Shown here: piece by piece, positions 8,331 through 16,981 of the stretch
How the letters are laid out: every line of letters starts with the position of its first letter
How positions within the stretch are numbered: the first letter of the stretch is position 1
Origin: Candidatus Oscillibacter excrementavium
GTDB lineage: Bacteria; Bacillota; Clostridia; Oscillospirales; Oscillospiraceae
Reading direction: 5' to 3'
Assembly: GCA_019118505.1 (NCBI GenBank)
Contig: DWYU01000077.1
Location: 1-34,890, forward strand
DNA: 34,890 nucleotides
Translations under genes and position numbers: made by a program
The notes under the pieces: generated by a model
Databases searched by the model: none
What the model saw: only the letters and a program-made list of their open reading frames with translations
Told to the model about the DNA's origin: nothing

Positions 8331-9505
8331 ACGAACTGGAACTGAAATACGGCTGCAACCCCAACCAGAAGCCCGCCCGCATCTTCATGCGGGACGGGTC
8401 CGACCTGCCCCTCACGGTGCTGAACGGCAAGCCGGGGTACATCAACTTTCTGGACGCTCTGAACTCCTGGCAGCTGGTGCGGGAGCTGAAGGCCGCCACG
8501 GGCCTGCCCGCCGCCGCGTCCTTCAAGCACGTGTCCCCCGCCGGCGCCGCCGTGGGCGAGCCCCTGACCGACGTGGAGCGGCAGATGTACTTTGTGGAGC
8601 CTGACGCGGACCTGTCCCCCATCGCCTGCGCCTACATCCGGGCCCGGGGGGCGGACCGGCTGTGCTCCTATGGGGACTGGGCGGCCCTCTCCGACGTGTG
8701 CGACGCCGCCACCGCCCGGTATCTGAAGCTGGAGGTGTCCGACGGCATCATCGCCCCCGGCTATACCGACGAGGCATTGGAGATCCTGAAAACCAAGAAG
8801 AAGGGCAATTACAACATCGTGCAGATCGACCCGGCCTACGTCCCCGCCCCCCAGGAGTACAAGGACGTGTTCGGCGTCACCTTCCAGCAGGGGCGGAACA
8901 ATTTCGCCATCAGCGAGGACCTGCTGAACAACATCGTCACAGAGAACAAAGACCTGCCGGCGGCGGCCAAGCGGGACATGATCGTGGCCCTCATCACCCT
9001 GAAGTACACCCAGTCCAACTCCGTCTGCTACGTGAAGGACGGCCAGGCCATCGGCGTGGGGGCGGGACAGCAGAGCCGCATCCACTGCACCCGGCTGGCG
9101 GGCAGCAAGGCGGACACCTGGTGGCTGCGGCATCACCCCAAGGTGCTGGGATTGCAGTTCGTGGAGAACATCCGCCGCCCGGACCGGGACAACGCCATCG
9201 ACGTGTACCTCTCCGACGAGTACGAGGACGTGCTGGCGGAGGGCGTCTGGCAGCAGACTTTTGCCGTGAAGCCCGAAGTGCTGACGGCGGAGGAGAAAAA
9301 GGCCTGGATCGCCACTCTCTCCGGCGTCACCTGCGGCTCCGACGCCTTCTTCCCCTTCGGCGACAACGTGGAGCGGGCCCGGAAATCCGGTGTCCAGTAC
9401 ATCGCCGAGCCCGGCGGCTCCATCCGGGACGACAACGTCATCGCCACGGCCAACAAGTACGGCATGACCATGTGCTTTACGGGGATGAGACTCTTTCATC
9501 ATTAA
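8327..9505 (+). CDS. AICAR formyltransferase, stand-alone (PurH C-terminal domain type)
   Basis: A 392-residue protein matching only the transformylase half of bifunctional PurH: it adds a formyl group from 10-formyl-THF to AICAR. The N-terminus has LKYGCNPNQKPARI, the equivalent of RYGENPHQ in PurH. The catalytic Lys67-His68 lies in FKHVSPAGAAVG. Later blocks include QSNSVCYVKDGQAIGVGAGQQSRIHCTR and a C-terminal SDAFFPFGDNVERA with AEPGGSIRDDNVI. There is no MGS-like cyclohydrolase domain, which agrees with the preceding PurO-like gene supplying that step. ATGA overlap with that gene shows tight coupling. Together the two replace one purH. Confidence 0.94.
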   Translation: MNELELKYGCNPNQKPARIFMRDGSDLPLTVLNGKPGYINFLDALNSWQLVRELKAATGLPAAASFKHVSPAGAAVGEPLTDVERQMYFVEPDADLSPIACAYIRARGADRLCSYGDWAALSDVCDAATARYLKLEVSDGIIAPGYTDEALEILKTKKKGNYNIVQIDPAYVPAPQEYKDVFGVTFQQGRNNFAISEDLLNNIVTENKDLPAAAKRDMIVALITLKYTQSNSVCYVKDGQAIGVGAGQQSRIHCTRLAGSKADTWWLRHHPKVLGLQFVENIRRPDRDNAIDVYLSDEYEDVLAEGVWQQTFAVKPEVLTAEEKKAWIATLSGVTCGSDAFFPFGDNVERARKSGVQYIAEPGGSIRDDNVIATANKYGMTMCFTGMRLFHH

Positions 9506-9521
9506 GAAAGGCTGTGACAAC

Positions 9522-10799
9522 ATGAATCTTCTCGTGGTTGGCGGCGGAGGCCGCGAACACGCCATCATTAAAAAGCTGAAGGAAAACCCGGCGGTGGAGA
9601 CCATCTACGCCCTGCCGGGCAACGGCGGCATCGCCGCCGACGCGGTGTGCGTACCGGAGATCGCCGCCACGGACATCGACGCCATCGTGGATTTCGCCGC
9701 CTCCCATGCCATCGGCTTCGCGGTGGTGGCGCCGGACGATCCACTGGCCCTGGGGTGTGTGGACCGGCTCCACGCCATCGGCATCCCCTGCTTCGGGCCT
9801 GACGCCAAGGCCGCCCGGATCGAGGCCAGCAAGGTCTTTGCCAAGGACCTGATGAAAAAATACCACATCCCCACCGCCCGGTATGAGGTGTTTGATGCGC
9901 CGGAAAAGGCGCTGAACTTTTTGAAAACCGCCTCCTTCCCCATCGTCATCAAGGCGGACGGCCTGGCGTTGGGCAAGGGGGTGCTGATCCCCCGGTCCTA
10001 TGAGGAGGCGGAGGCAGCCGTCAAGACCATCATGGAGGACCGGGCCTTCGGGGACTCCGGCAGCCGGGTGGTGATCGAGGAGTTTTTGACCGGGCCGGAG
10101 GTCAGTGTCCTGGCCTTTACCGACGGCACCGCCATCGCCCCCATGGTCAGCTCGATGGACCACAAGCGGGCAGGAGACGGCGACACTGGCCCCAACACCG
10201 GCGGCATGGGCACCGTGGCCCCCAACCCCTGCTACACGGAGGACATCGCCCAGGTGTGCATGGACACCATCTTCCTGCCCACCCTGGCCGCCATGCGGGC
10301 GGAGGGCTGCCCCTTTAAGGGCTGCCTGTACTTCGGCCTGATGCTGACCCCCGACGGGCCCAAGGTCATCGAGTACAACTGCCGCTTCGGGGACCCGGAG
10401 ACCCAGGTGGTGCTGCCCCTGCTGAAGACGGATCTGCTGACCGTCATGCAGGCGGTGGAGAACGAGACCCTGGGCCAGCTGACCGTGGAGTGGCGGCACG
10501 CTTCCGCCGCCTGCGTGATCCTGGCCTCCGGCGGGTATCCGGGGCACTATGAGAAGGGCAAAGCCATCTCCCTGCCCGCTTCCCTGCCGGGGAACGTGAC
10601 CATCTACCACGCCGGGGACAGGCTGGCGGACGGGAACCTGGTCACCAGCGGCGGCCGGGTGCTGGGCGTCACCGCCACCGGCCCCACTCTGCGGCAGGCC
10701 CTGGCCGACGCCTACGCTGCCGCGGAGACGGTGGACTTTGACGGCAAGTACCTGCGCCATGACATCGGCCGGCGGGCGCTGGCGGCCCTGGCGGACTGA
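9522..10799 (+). CDS. purD: Phosphoribosylamine-glycine ligase PurD
   Basis: A 425-residue ATP-grasp ligase making GAR from phosphoribosylamine, glycine and ATP. The N-terminus NLLVVGGGGREHAI is characteristic. The ATP-grasp region contains FPIVIKADGLALGKGV, and the metal-binding end of the core is VIEYNCRFGDPETQVVLPLL. The gene starts 16 nt after the transformylase, behind AAGAAAGG. Length and order of motifs are normal for the family. Confidence 0.97.
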   Translation: MNLLVVGGGGREHAIIKKLKENPAVETIYALPGNGGIAADAVCVPEIAATDIDAIVDFAASHAIGFAVVAPDDPLALGCVDRLHAIGIPCFGPDAKAARIEASKVFAKDLMKKYHIPTARYEVFDAPEKALNFLKTASFPIVIKADGLALGKGVLIPRSYEEAEAAVKTIMEDRAFGDSGSRVVIEEFLTGPEVSVLAFTDGTAIAPMVSSMDHKRAGDGDTGPNTGGMGTVAPNPCYTEDIAQVCMDTIFLPTLAAMRAEGCPFKGCLYFGLMLTPDGPKVIEYNCRFGDPETQVVLPLLKTDLLTVMQAVENETLGQLTVEWRHASAACVILASGGYPGHYEKGKAISLPASLPGNVTIYHAGDRLADGNLVTSGGRVLGVTATGPTLRQALADAYAAAETVDFDGKYLRHDIGRRALAALAD

Positions 10800-10843
10800 A
10801 TCTCATGTTATCAAGCGCCTGACCGGCGCCGGGAGGTCATACG

Positions 10844-13800
10844 ATGGTAAGACGGATCTATGTGGAAAAGAAGCCGGGGCTCCGGCAGGAGGCCCAGAGC
10901 CTGCTGCATGAGCTGCGGACCGTGGTGGGCGTCTCCGCTCTGGAGGACCTGCGCCTGCTGAACCGCTACGACGTGGAGGGGCTGGACGAGGCCGCCTTCC
11001 GCCGGGCGGTGGGGACGGTGTTCTCCGAGCCCCAGGTGGACGACGACGCCGCGGCCCTGCCCGCCGGGGACTGCATCGCCTTCGGCGTGGAGCCCCTGCC
11101 GGGGCAGTTCGACCAGCGGGCGGACTCCGCCGCCCAGTGCATCCAGCTGATGACCCAGGGGGAGCGGCCCACGGTCCGCACCGCCAAGGTCTACCTGCTG
11201 TTCGGCCCCCTGACGGCGGCGGACGCGGCGGCGGTGAAGCAATACGTCCTCAACCCGGTGGAGTGCCGGGAGGCCTCGTTGGACCTGCCGGAGAGCCTGG
11301 CGGCGGAGGCCGCCGTCCCGGTGGACGTGGAGACCATCTCCGGCTTCATCGCCCTGGACCGCCGCGGCCTTGCCGCCCTGCTGGAGAAGCTGGGGCTGGC
11401 CATGGACCTGGAGGATCTGGCGTTTTTACAGGCCTACTTCCGGGACACGGAGCACCGGGAGCCCACCCTGACGGAGATCCGGGTGGTGGATACCTACTGG
11501 TCCGACCACTGCCGCCACACCACCTTCTCCACCCATCTGGACAGCGTGGAGATCCACGACCCGGCGGTCCAGGCCGCCTATGACCGGTACCTGGCCGCCC
11601 GGGAGGAGGTCTACGGGACGGAGAAGGCGGCAAAGCGGCCCCAGACCTTGATGGACATCGCCACCATCGGCGCCAAGGTTCTGAAGCGGCGGGGCGCGCT
11701 GCCGGAGCTGGACGAGAGCGAGGAGATCAACGCCTGCTCCATCCACGTCACCGCCCAGGTGGACGGCAAATCCCAGGACTGGCTGTTACTGTTCAAGAAC
11801 GAGACCCACAACCACCCCACGGAGATCGAGCCCTTCGGCGGCGCAGCCACCTGCATCGGCGGCTGCATCCGGGACCCCCTGTCCGGCCGGGCCTACGTCC
11901 ACCAGGCCATGCGGTTCACCGGCTGCGGCGATCCCCGGACACCGGTGGCAGAGACCCTGCCCGGCAAGCTGCCCCAGCGGAAGATCGCCCAGACCGCCGC
12001 CGCGGGCTACTCCTCCTACGGCAACCAGATCGGCCTGGCCACGGGGCTGGTCAGCGAGGTGTACCACGAGGGCTATCTCGCCAAGCATCTGGAGTGCGGC
12101 GTGGTGGTGGCTGCCGCCCCGGCGGAGAACGTGGTCCGGGAACGGCCCGCGCCCGGGGACGTGGTGATCCTGCTGGGAGGCCGCACCGGCCGGGACGGCA
12201 TCGGCGGCGCCACCGGCTCCTCCAAGAGCCACAACAAGCAGTCCCTCACCACCATGGCCAGTGAGGTCCAGAAGGGCAATGCCCCGGAGGAGCGGAAGAT
12301 CCAGCGGCTGTTCCGGGACGGGGACGTCACCCGGCTCATCAAGCGGTGCAACGACTTCGGCGCCGGCGGCGTCAGCGTGGCCGTGGGCGAGCTGGCGGAC
12401 GGTCTGGACATCGACCTGGACGCGGTGCGGAAGAAGTATGACGGCCTGGACGGCACAGAGCTGGCCATCTCCGAGTCCCAGGAGCGGATGGCGGTGGTGG
12501 TGGCCCCCGGCGACGCAGACAGGTTCATCGCCGCCGCGGACGCGGAGAATCTGGAGGCGTATCCCGTAGCAGTGGTGACGGAATCCCCCCGGATGGTGAT
12601 GCGCTGGCGGGGAAAAACCATCGTGGATCTGAGCCGGGACTTTCTGAACACCAACGGCGCGGTGAAGCACGCCCAGGCATCGGTTGCTCCGGCGGACAGT
12701 CCTGCTTTGGGCCGAACAGACTTCACCTCCCTGCGGGAGATAGCGTCCAGCCTGCAATCCGCCTCCCGCCGGGGCCTTGCGGAGCGGTTCGACGCCACCA
12801 TCGGCTGCGGCAGTGTGCTGATGCCCTTCGGCGGCAAGTACCAGAGGACCCCCACCCAGGTGATGGCCGCCCTGCTGCCGGTGCTGCCGGGGCAGGAGAC
12901 GGATCAGGCCAGCGTCATGGCCTGGGGCTTTGACCCATACGAGATGTCCGCCGATCCCTACCGGGGGGCCTACCACGGCGTGGTCACGTCCCTTGCCAAG
13001 CTGGTGGCCGCCGGGGCGGACTACCGGAAGGCCTATCTCACCCTCCAGGAGTTCTTTGAAAAGCTCCGGGACGACCCCCGCCGTTGGGGCAAGCCCTTCG
13101 CTGCCCTGCTGGGGGCCCTGGACGCCCAGCTGGACTTCGGCGCGGCGGCCATCGGCGGCAAGGACTCCATGTCCGGCACCTTCAACGACCTGGATGTGCC
13201 CCCCACGTTGATCTCCTTTGCCATCGCCCCCATTCTGGCCGGCGAGGTGCTGTCCCCGGAGTTCAAGGAAGCGGGGCATCCGGTGTATCTGTTCCAGTCC
13301 GATGGCTCCGCCGCGGCCCAGCGGGCCGTCTGGGAGGACTTCCACCAGCTGTGCCGGGCGGGTAAAGTCAAGTCTGCCTGGGCGGTGGAGCACGGCATGG
13401 CGGAGGCGGTCATGGAGATGTCCTTCGGCAACCGCATCGGCTTTGCCGCGGACAAGGGGGAGCCTTCCCTCTGGTACATCCCCCGGCCCGGCGCCATCGT
13501 GGCAGAGCTGACCGAGGATGTGGATCTGTCCTGCGCCAAGCGCATCGGCATCACCACAGCGGAGCCGGTGATCGCCCTCGGCGGTGACTCCGCCCCCATC
13601 GACGAGCTGCTCTCCCTCAACGAGTCCGTGCTGGAGGACGTGTACCCCAGCCGCACCCCCGCCGATCCCGCGCCGGTGCCGGTGCTGGAGGCACCGGCCT
13701 TCTCCCGTGCCGCCCCCAGGGCGGGCGCGGCGAGGCCGAAGGTGCTCATTCCCGTGTTCCCCGGCACCAACTGCGAGTATGACAGCGCCCGGGCGGTGCT

Positions 13801-14533
13801 CCGGGCGGGCCTCACACCGGAGATTCTGGTGCTGAACAACCAGACCCCCGCCAAGGTGGCGGAATCCGCCGCCCGGTTTGCCCAGGCGGCCCGGGAGAGC
13901 CAGATCCTCTTCCTGCCCGGCGGCTTCTCCGGCGGCGACGAGCCGGACGGCTCCGGCAAGTTCATCACCGCCTTCCTCCGGTCCCCCCAGGCTTCCGACG
14001 CGGTGATGGACCTGCTGCAAAACCGGGACGGCCTGGCCTTGGGCATCTGCAACGGCTTCCAGGCCCTTATCAAGCTGGGGCTGGTGCCCTTCGGCGAGAT
14101 CCGGGACACGGACGATTCCTGCCCCACTCTGACCTACAACGTCATCGGCCGCCACCAGTCCCGGATCGTCCGGACCCGGGTGGCCTCCAACCGGTCCCCC
14201 TGGCTGGCAAACGTCCAGGTGGGCGACATCGTCAGCGTCCCCATCTCCCACGGGGAGGGGCGGTTCCTCTGCCCGCCGGAGCTCCTGGCCCAGCTGGCGG
14301 AAAACGGCCAGATCGCCACCCAGTACGTGGACCTGGAGGGCAATCCCACTCTGGACATCGACGGCAACCCCAACGGCTCCGTCTGGGCGGTGGAGGGCAT
14401 CACCTCCCCCGACGGCCGGGTCCTCGGCAAGATGGGCCACAGCGAGCGGGTGGGCCCCCATCTGTACCGCAACGTCCCCGGCAGCTACGATCTGGGCCTG
14501 TTCCAGGCGGCACGGGACTATTTCTCCCTGTGA
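10844..14533 (+). CDS. purL: FGAM synthase, single-chain PurL with fused glutaminase (clostridial type)
   Basis: A 1229-residue phosphoribosylformylglycinamidine synthase. The N-terminal and synthetase parts (about 1-950) show NETHNHPTEIEPFGGAATCIGG, a duplicated AIR-synthetase-like core with DFGAGGVSVAVGELADGL and GGKDSMSGTF. The C-terminal part (about 965-1229) is a class I glutamine amidotransferase, equivalent to PurQ. It has PVFPGTNCEYDSARA, GGFSGGDEPDG, the nucleophile Cys1069 in GICNGFQ, and the late His/Glu motif SHGEGRF. No separate purQ or purS is needed or seen. The start follows GGGAGG. It is the last enzyme gene of the tight cluster, and a new promoter lies just after its stop. 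Confidence 0.96.
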   Translation: MVRRIYVEKKPGLRQEAQSLLHELRTVVGVSALEDLRLLNRYDVEGLDEAAFRRAVGTVFSEPQVDDDAAALPAGDCIAFGVEPLPGQFDQRADSAAQCIQLMTQGERPTVRTAKVYLLFGPLTAADAAAVKQYVLNPVECREASLDLPESLAAEAAVPVDVETISGFIALDRRGLAALLEKLGLAMDLEDLAFLQAYFRDTEHREPTLTEIRVVDTYWSDHCRHTTFSTHLDSVEIHDPAVQAAYDRYLAAREEVYGTEKAAKRPQTLMDIATIGAKVLKRRGALPELDESEEINACSIHVTAQVDGKSQDWLLLFKNETHNHPTEIEPFGGAATCIGGCIRDPLSGRAYVHQAMRFTGCGDPRTPVAETLPGKLPQRKIAQTAAAGYSSYGNQIGLATGLVSEVYHEGYLAKHLECGVVVAAAPAENVVRERPAPGDVVILLGGRTGRDGIGGATGSSKSHNKQSLTTMASEVQKGNAPEERKIQRLFRDGDVTRLIKRCNDFGAGGVSVAVGELADGLDIDLDAVRKKYDGLDGTELAISESQERMAVVVAPGDADRFIAAADAENLEAYPVAVVTESPRMVMRWRGKTIVDLSRDFLNTNGAVKHAQASVAPADSPALGRTDFTSLREIASSLQSASRRGLAERFDATIGCGSVLMPFGGKYQRTPTQVMAALLPVLPGQETDQASVMAWGFDPYEMSADPYRGAYHGVVTSLAKLVAAGADYRKAYLTLQEFFEKLRDDPRRWGKPFAALLGALDAQLDFGAAAIGGKDSMSGTFNDLDVPPTLISFAIAPILAGEVLSPEFKEAGHPVYLFQSDGSAAAQRAVWEDFHQLCRAGKVKSAWAVEHGMAEAVMEMSFGNRIGFAADKGEPSLWYIPRPGAIVAELTEDVDLSCAKRIGITTAEPVIALGGDSAPIDELLSLNESVLEDVYPSRTPADPAPVPVLEAPAFSRAAPRAGAARPKVLIPVFPGTNCEYDSARAVLRAGLTPEILVLNNQTPAKVAESAARFAQAARESQILFLPGGFSGGDEPDGSGKFITAFLRSPQASDAVMDLLQNRDGLALGICNGFQALIKLGLVPFGEIRDTDDSCPTLTYNVIGRHQSRIVRTRVASNRSPWLANVQVGDIVSVPISHGEGRFLCPPELLAQLAENGQIATQYVDLEGNPTLDIDGNPNGSVWAVEGITSPDGRVLGKMGHSERVGPHLYRNVPGSYDLGLFQAARDYFSL

Positions 14534-14535
14534 CC

Positions 14536-14565
14536 TTGACAGGCCCGGCGGAAAGCGGGTATGCT
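14536..14565 (+). promoter_or_regulatory. Promoter of the GNAT-guaB segment
   Basis: Perfect TTGACA (14536-14541), an 18-nt spacer, and TATGCT (14560-14565), starting 3 nt after the purL stop. It would let the acetyltransferase and guaB be transcribed apart from the purine cluster. Confidence 0.6.
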
Positions 14566-14594
14566 AACGAAAACTCTGTTGGGAGGTGGCAGAC

Positions 14595-15086
14595 GTGGAC
14601 ACATCCGTGACCATCGAGCCGGCATACGGCGCCCTGGACGAGATCCGGGCCCTGTTCGCGGCCTACACCGCCATGCTGGTGGCCTGTGATCCCTCCTTCC
14701 AGCGCTATCTGGACATCCAGCACTATGACGACGAGGTCCGTGACCCCGCCGCCAAGTACGGCCCGCCGGACGGCCGGCTGTATCTGGCCCGGCTGCCAGA
14801 CGGCACCGCCGCCGGGTGCATCGCCCTGCGGCGGCTGGACGGAGCGCGGTGCGAGATGAAGCGCCTCTACGTCCGCCCGGAATACCGGGGCCGCGGCATT
14901 GCCCGGCGGCTGATCCGGAAACTCACCGACGACGCCCGGCAGCTGGGCTATCACCATCTGCTGCTGGACACCCTGCCCGCCCTGGAGGAGGCCGTCCGCC
15001 TCTACCGGCGGCTGGGCTTTTACGAGATCCCCTGCTACAACGACAGCCCCGTGGATTCCACGCTGTTCTTCCAGCTGGACCTGTAG
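14595..15086 (+). CDS. GNAT-family N-acetyltransferase
   Basis: A 163-residue acetyl-CoA-dependent acyltransferase. The acetyl-CoA loop is clear: KRLYVRPEYRGRGIARRLIRKL (R-x-x-G-x-G/A pattern), preceded by a beta strand with GCIALRRLDGARCEMK and followed by LLLDTLPALEEAVRLYRRLGFYEIPCY, the usual GNAT C-terminus. The start is GTG 14595, 8 nt after GGGAGG; the earlier in-frame GTG at 14586 lies inside that ribosome binding site. The substrate is unknown. It sits between purL and guaB and shares a promoter with guaB, but nothing in the sequence links it to purine chemistry. Confidence 0.85.
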   Translation: MDTSVTIEPAYGALDEIRALFAAYTAMLVACDPSFQRYLDIQHYDDEVRDPAAKYGPPDGRLYLARLPDGTAAGCIALRRLDGARCEMKRLYVRPEYRGRGIARRLIRKLTDDARQLGYHHLLLDTLPALEEAVRLYRRLGFYEIPCYNDSPVDSTLFFQLDL

Positions 15087-15122
15087 GCTGAGCGTTCAAA
15101 TCTGATGAATTGAGGTGGCCCC

Positions 15123-16637
15123 ATGGCATATTTTTTCTCTGAACCCTCCCGGACCTTCAGCGAGTACCTGCTGGTGCCCGGCTACTCCTCCTCGGAGTGC
15201 ATTCCTGCCAACGTCTCCCTCAAGACCCCGGTGGTGAAATACCGCCGGGGAGAGGAGCCGTCCCTTACCATGAACGTGCCCATGGTCTCCGCCGTCATGC
15301 AGGCGGTGTCCGGGGAGCAGATGGGCATCGCCCTGGCGAAGGAGGGCGGCATCGCCTTCATCTACGTCTCCCAGCCCATCGAGCAGCAGGCGGAGATGGT
15401 GCGGAAGGTGAAGAACTACAAGGCGGGCTTCGTCACCAGCGACTCCAACCTCCGCACCGGCGACACCCTGTCGGACGTGCTGGCCCTGAAGGAGCGGACC
15501 GGCCACTCCACCATGGCGGTCACCGACGACGGCACCGGCACCGGCAAGCTGCTGGGCCTGGTCACCAGCCGGGATTACCGGGTCAGCCGCATGGACCCGG
15601 CCACGCCGGTCCGGGACTTCATGACCCCGGCGGACCAGCTGATCACCGCGCCGGAGGGCACCAGCCTGAAGGCCGCCAACGACATCATCTGGGACCACAA
15701 GCTCAACGCCCTGCCCATCGTCTCCGCGGATGGACACCTGGTGAGCTTCGTGTTCCGCAAGGACTATGACGCCCACAAGGGCAATCCCCTGGAGCTGCTG
15801 GACAGCCAGAAGCGGTATGTGGTGGGCGCCGGCATCAACTCCCGGGACTACGAGGACCGGGTGCCCGCCCTGGTGGAAGCCGGCGCGGACGTGCTGGTCA
15901 TCGACTCCTCCGAGGGCTACTCCGAGTGGCAGAAGCGGACCCTGGCCTGGATCCGCAGCCGGTACGGGGACACCGTGAAGGTGGGCGCCGGCAACGTGGT
16001 GGACGGCGAGGGCTTCCGCTTCCTGGCGGACTGCGGCGCCGACTTCGTGAAGGTGGGCATCGGCGGCGGCTCCATCTGCATCACCCGGGAGACCAAGGGC
16101 ATCGGCCGGGGCCAGGCCACGGCGGTCATCGACGTGGCGGCGGAGCGTGACAAGTATTTTGAGGAGACCGGCGTCTACGTGCCTATCTGCGCCGACGGCG
16201 GCATCGTCCAGGACTACCACATCACCCTGGCCCTGGCCATGGGGGCGGATTTCTGCATGCTGGGCCGGTACTTCTCCCGGTTCGACGAGTCCCCCACCAG
16301 CAAGGTCCTCATCGGCGGCAGCTATATGAAGGAGTACTGGGGCGAGGGCAGCGCCCGGGCCCGGAACTGGCAGCGGTACGACCTGGGCGGGGCGGCCAAG
16401 CTTTCCTTTGAGGAGGGCGTGGACTCTTATGTGCCCTACGCCGGCAAGCTGTCCGACGGCATGGCCACCACCCTGGCCAAGGTGCGGTCCACCATGTGCA
16501 ACTGCGGGGCACTGACCATTCCGGAGCTGCGGCAGAAGGCCAAGCTGACCCTGGTGTCCTCCGTCTCCATCGTGGAGGGCGGCGCCCATGATGTGCTGCT
16601 GAAGGACACCACCAATTCTGGAAATCAGCGGAGCTGA
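15123..16637 (+). CDS. guaB: IMP dehydrogenase, parabasalid (Tritrichomonas)-like type
   Basis: A 504-residue enzyme oxidising IMP to XMP with NAD, the first step to GMP. Two CBS domains lie at about 105-220 inside the TIM barrel. The catalytic Cys319 is in [20 protein letters not shown], the flap dyad Arg418-Tyr419 is in NWQRYD, and the tail reads [10 protein letters not shown]. Common bacterial GuaB has GIGPGSICTTR...GVGVPQ instead. The pattern and numbering here match the Tritrichomonas foetus enzyme as I remember it. The ATG follows GAGGTGG. It is probably cotranscribed with the GNAT gene from the promoter at 14536. The last 60 nt are repeated 203 nt further on; either copy would give nearly the same C-terminus (Asp versus Asn at one position). 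Confidence 0.95.
   Translation: MAYFFSEPSRTFSEYLLVPGYSSSECIPANVSLKTPVVKYRRGEEPSLTMNVPMVSAVMQAVSGEQMGIALAKEGGIAFIYVSQPIEQQAEMVRKVKNYKAGFVTSDSNLRTGDTLSDVLALKERTGHSTMAVTDDGTGTGKLLGLVTSRDYRVSRMDPATPVRDFMTPADQLITAPEGTSLKAANDIIWDHKLNALPIVSADGHLVSFVFRKDYDAHKGNPLELLDSQKRYVVGAGINSRDYEDRVPALVEAGADVLVIDSSEGYSEWQKRTLAWIRSRYGDTVKVGAGNVVDGEGFRFLADCGADFVKVGIGGGSICITRETKGIGRGQATAVIDVAAERDKYFEETGVYVPICADGGIVQDYHITLALAMGADFCMLGRYFSRFDESPTSKVLIGGSYMKEYWGEGSARARNWQRYDLGGAAKLSFEEGVDSYVPYAGKLSDGMATTLAKVRSTMCNCGALTIPELRQKAKLTLVSSVSIVEGGAHDVLLKDTTNSGNQRS
16578..16637 (+). repeat. Direct repeat copy 1: 3' end of guaB
   Basis: The last 60 nt of guaB, coding for [19 protein letters not shown] and the stop. It matches copy 2 at 16781-16840 at 57 of 60 positions, with an offset of 203 nt. 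Confidence 0.9.
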
Positions 16638-16780
16638 CAGCGGGACTGCCGTTCCGCCGCCCGACCTCCCGCGGCAGCGGGTCCAAGCGTTTTGCGATGC
16701 AAAACCTTGCACCAGCCGGGCTCTGCCTGGCTGGTTACGATCAAATGCGGGGTCCCCGCGGGGCCTGCCCCGTGGGGTGC
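16638..16780. repeat. Hairpin-dense insert between the two guaB-end repeats
   Basis: 143 nt with five consecutive hairpins: CTGCCG/CGGCAG (16646-16677), GTTTTGC-GAT-GCAAAAC (16689-16705), ACCAGCC/GGCTGGT (16711-16735), GCGGGG-T-CCCCGC (16747-16759) and CGGGGC-CT-GCCCCG (16759-16772). No reading frame of note. It could be a repeat-family insertion or the core of a small element that targets the guaB end. I do not see sequence likeness to the six-hairpin repeats elsewhere in the window. Confidence 0.6.
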
Positions 16781-16840
16781 GGCGGCGCCCATGATGTGCT
16801 GCTGAAGAATACCACCAATTCTGGGAATCAGCGGAGCTGA
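16781..16840 (+). repeat. Direct repeat copy 2: duplicated guaB 3' end
   Basis: 60 nt that would encode [19 protein letters not shown] and a stop, differing from copy 1 at three positions. It has no start codon of its own and is not expected to be translated. It lies directly before the terminator, which suggests that this is the original gene end and that copy 1 came with an insertion, or that the region was duplicated. Confidence 0.88.
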
Positions 16841-16852
16841 TTCCAAAACGCC

Positions 16853-16882
16853 AAACCGGCCGGACAAAAGTCCGGCCGGTTT
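16853..16882 (+). terminator. Terminator of the guaB transcript
   Basis: AAACCGGCCGGAC (16853-16865) and GTCCGGCCGGTTT (16870-16882) form a 13-bp stem with an AAAA loop. The T-run is short, but the stem is very stable. It sits after the second copy of the guaB end. Confidence 0.7.
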
Positions 16883-16931
16883 CCATATGCGTACCGGGCG
16901 ATCTTTTTCGTTGCAGATGCCGCTCGGATCA

Positions 16932-16960
16932 TGGACAATGTGTCAAAATTACGATATACT
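16932..16960 (+). promoter_or_regulatory. Promoter of the PstS-like gene
   Basis: TGGACA (16932-16937), a 17-nt spacer, and TATACT (16955-16960), about 20 nt before AAAGGAGG and the ATG at 16982. Confidence 0.6.
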
Positions 16961-16981
16961 CATGGCAAAGGAGGGGGTGCC

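Noticed and set aside
11786-14461. Very long minus-strand open frame (about 890 codons) opposite purL, and similar long frames opposite purF, purM, guaB and ftsH
   Set aside because: They are shadows of G/C third-position bias. The translations are low-complexity Gly/Ala/His/Val-rich, have no ribosome binding sites and match no known fold, while the opposite strand holds clear enzymes.
16638-16780. Third copy of the six-hairpin repeat between the guaB end repeats
   Set aside because: It is also hairpin-rich, but the order, loops, the CCAGTGAC/GTCACTGG hairpin and the GACCC linker are absent.
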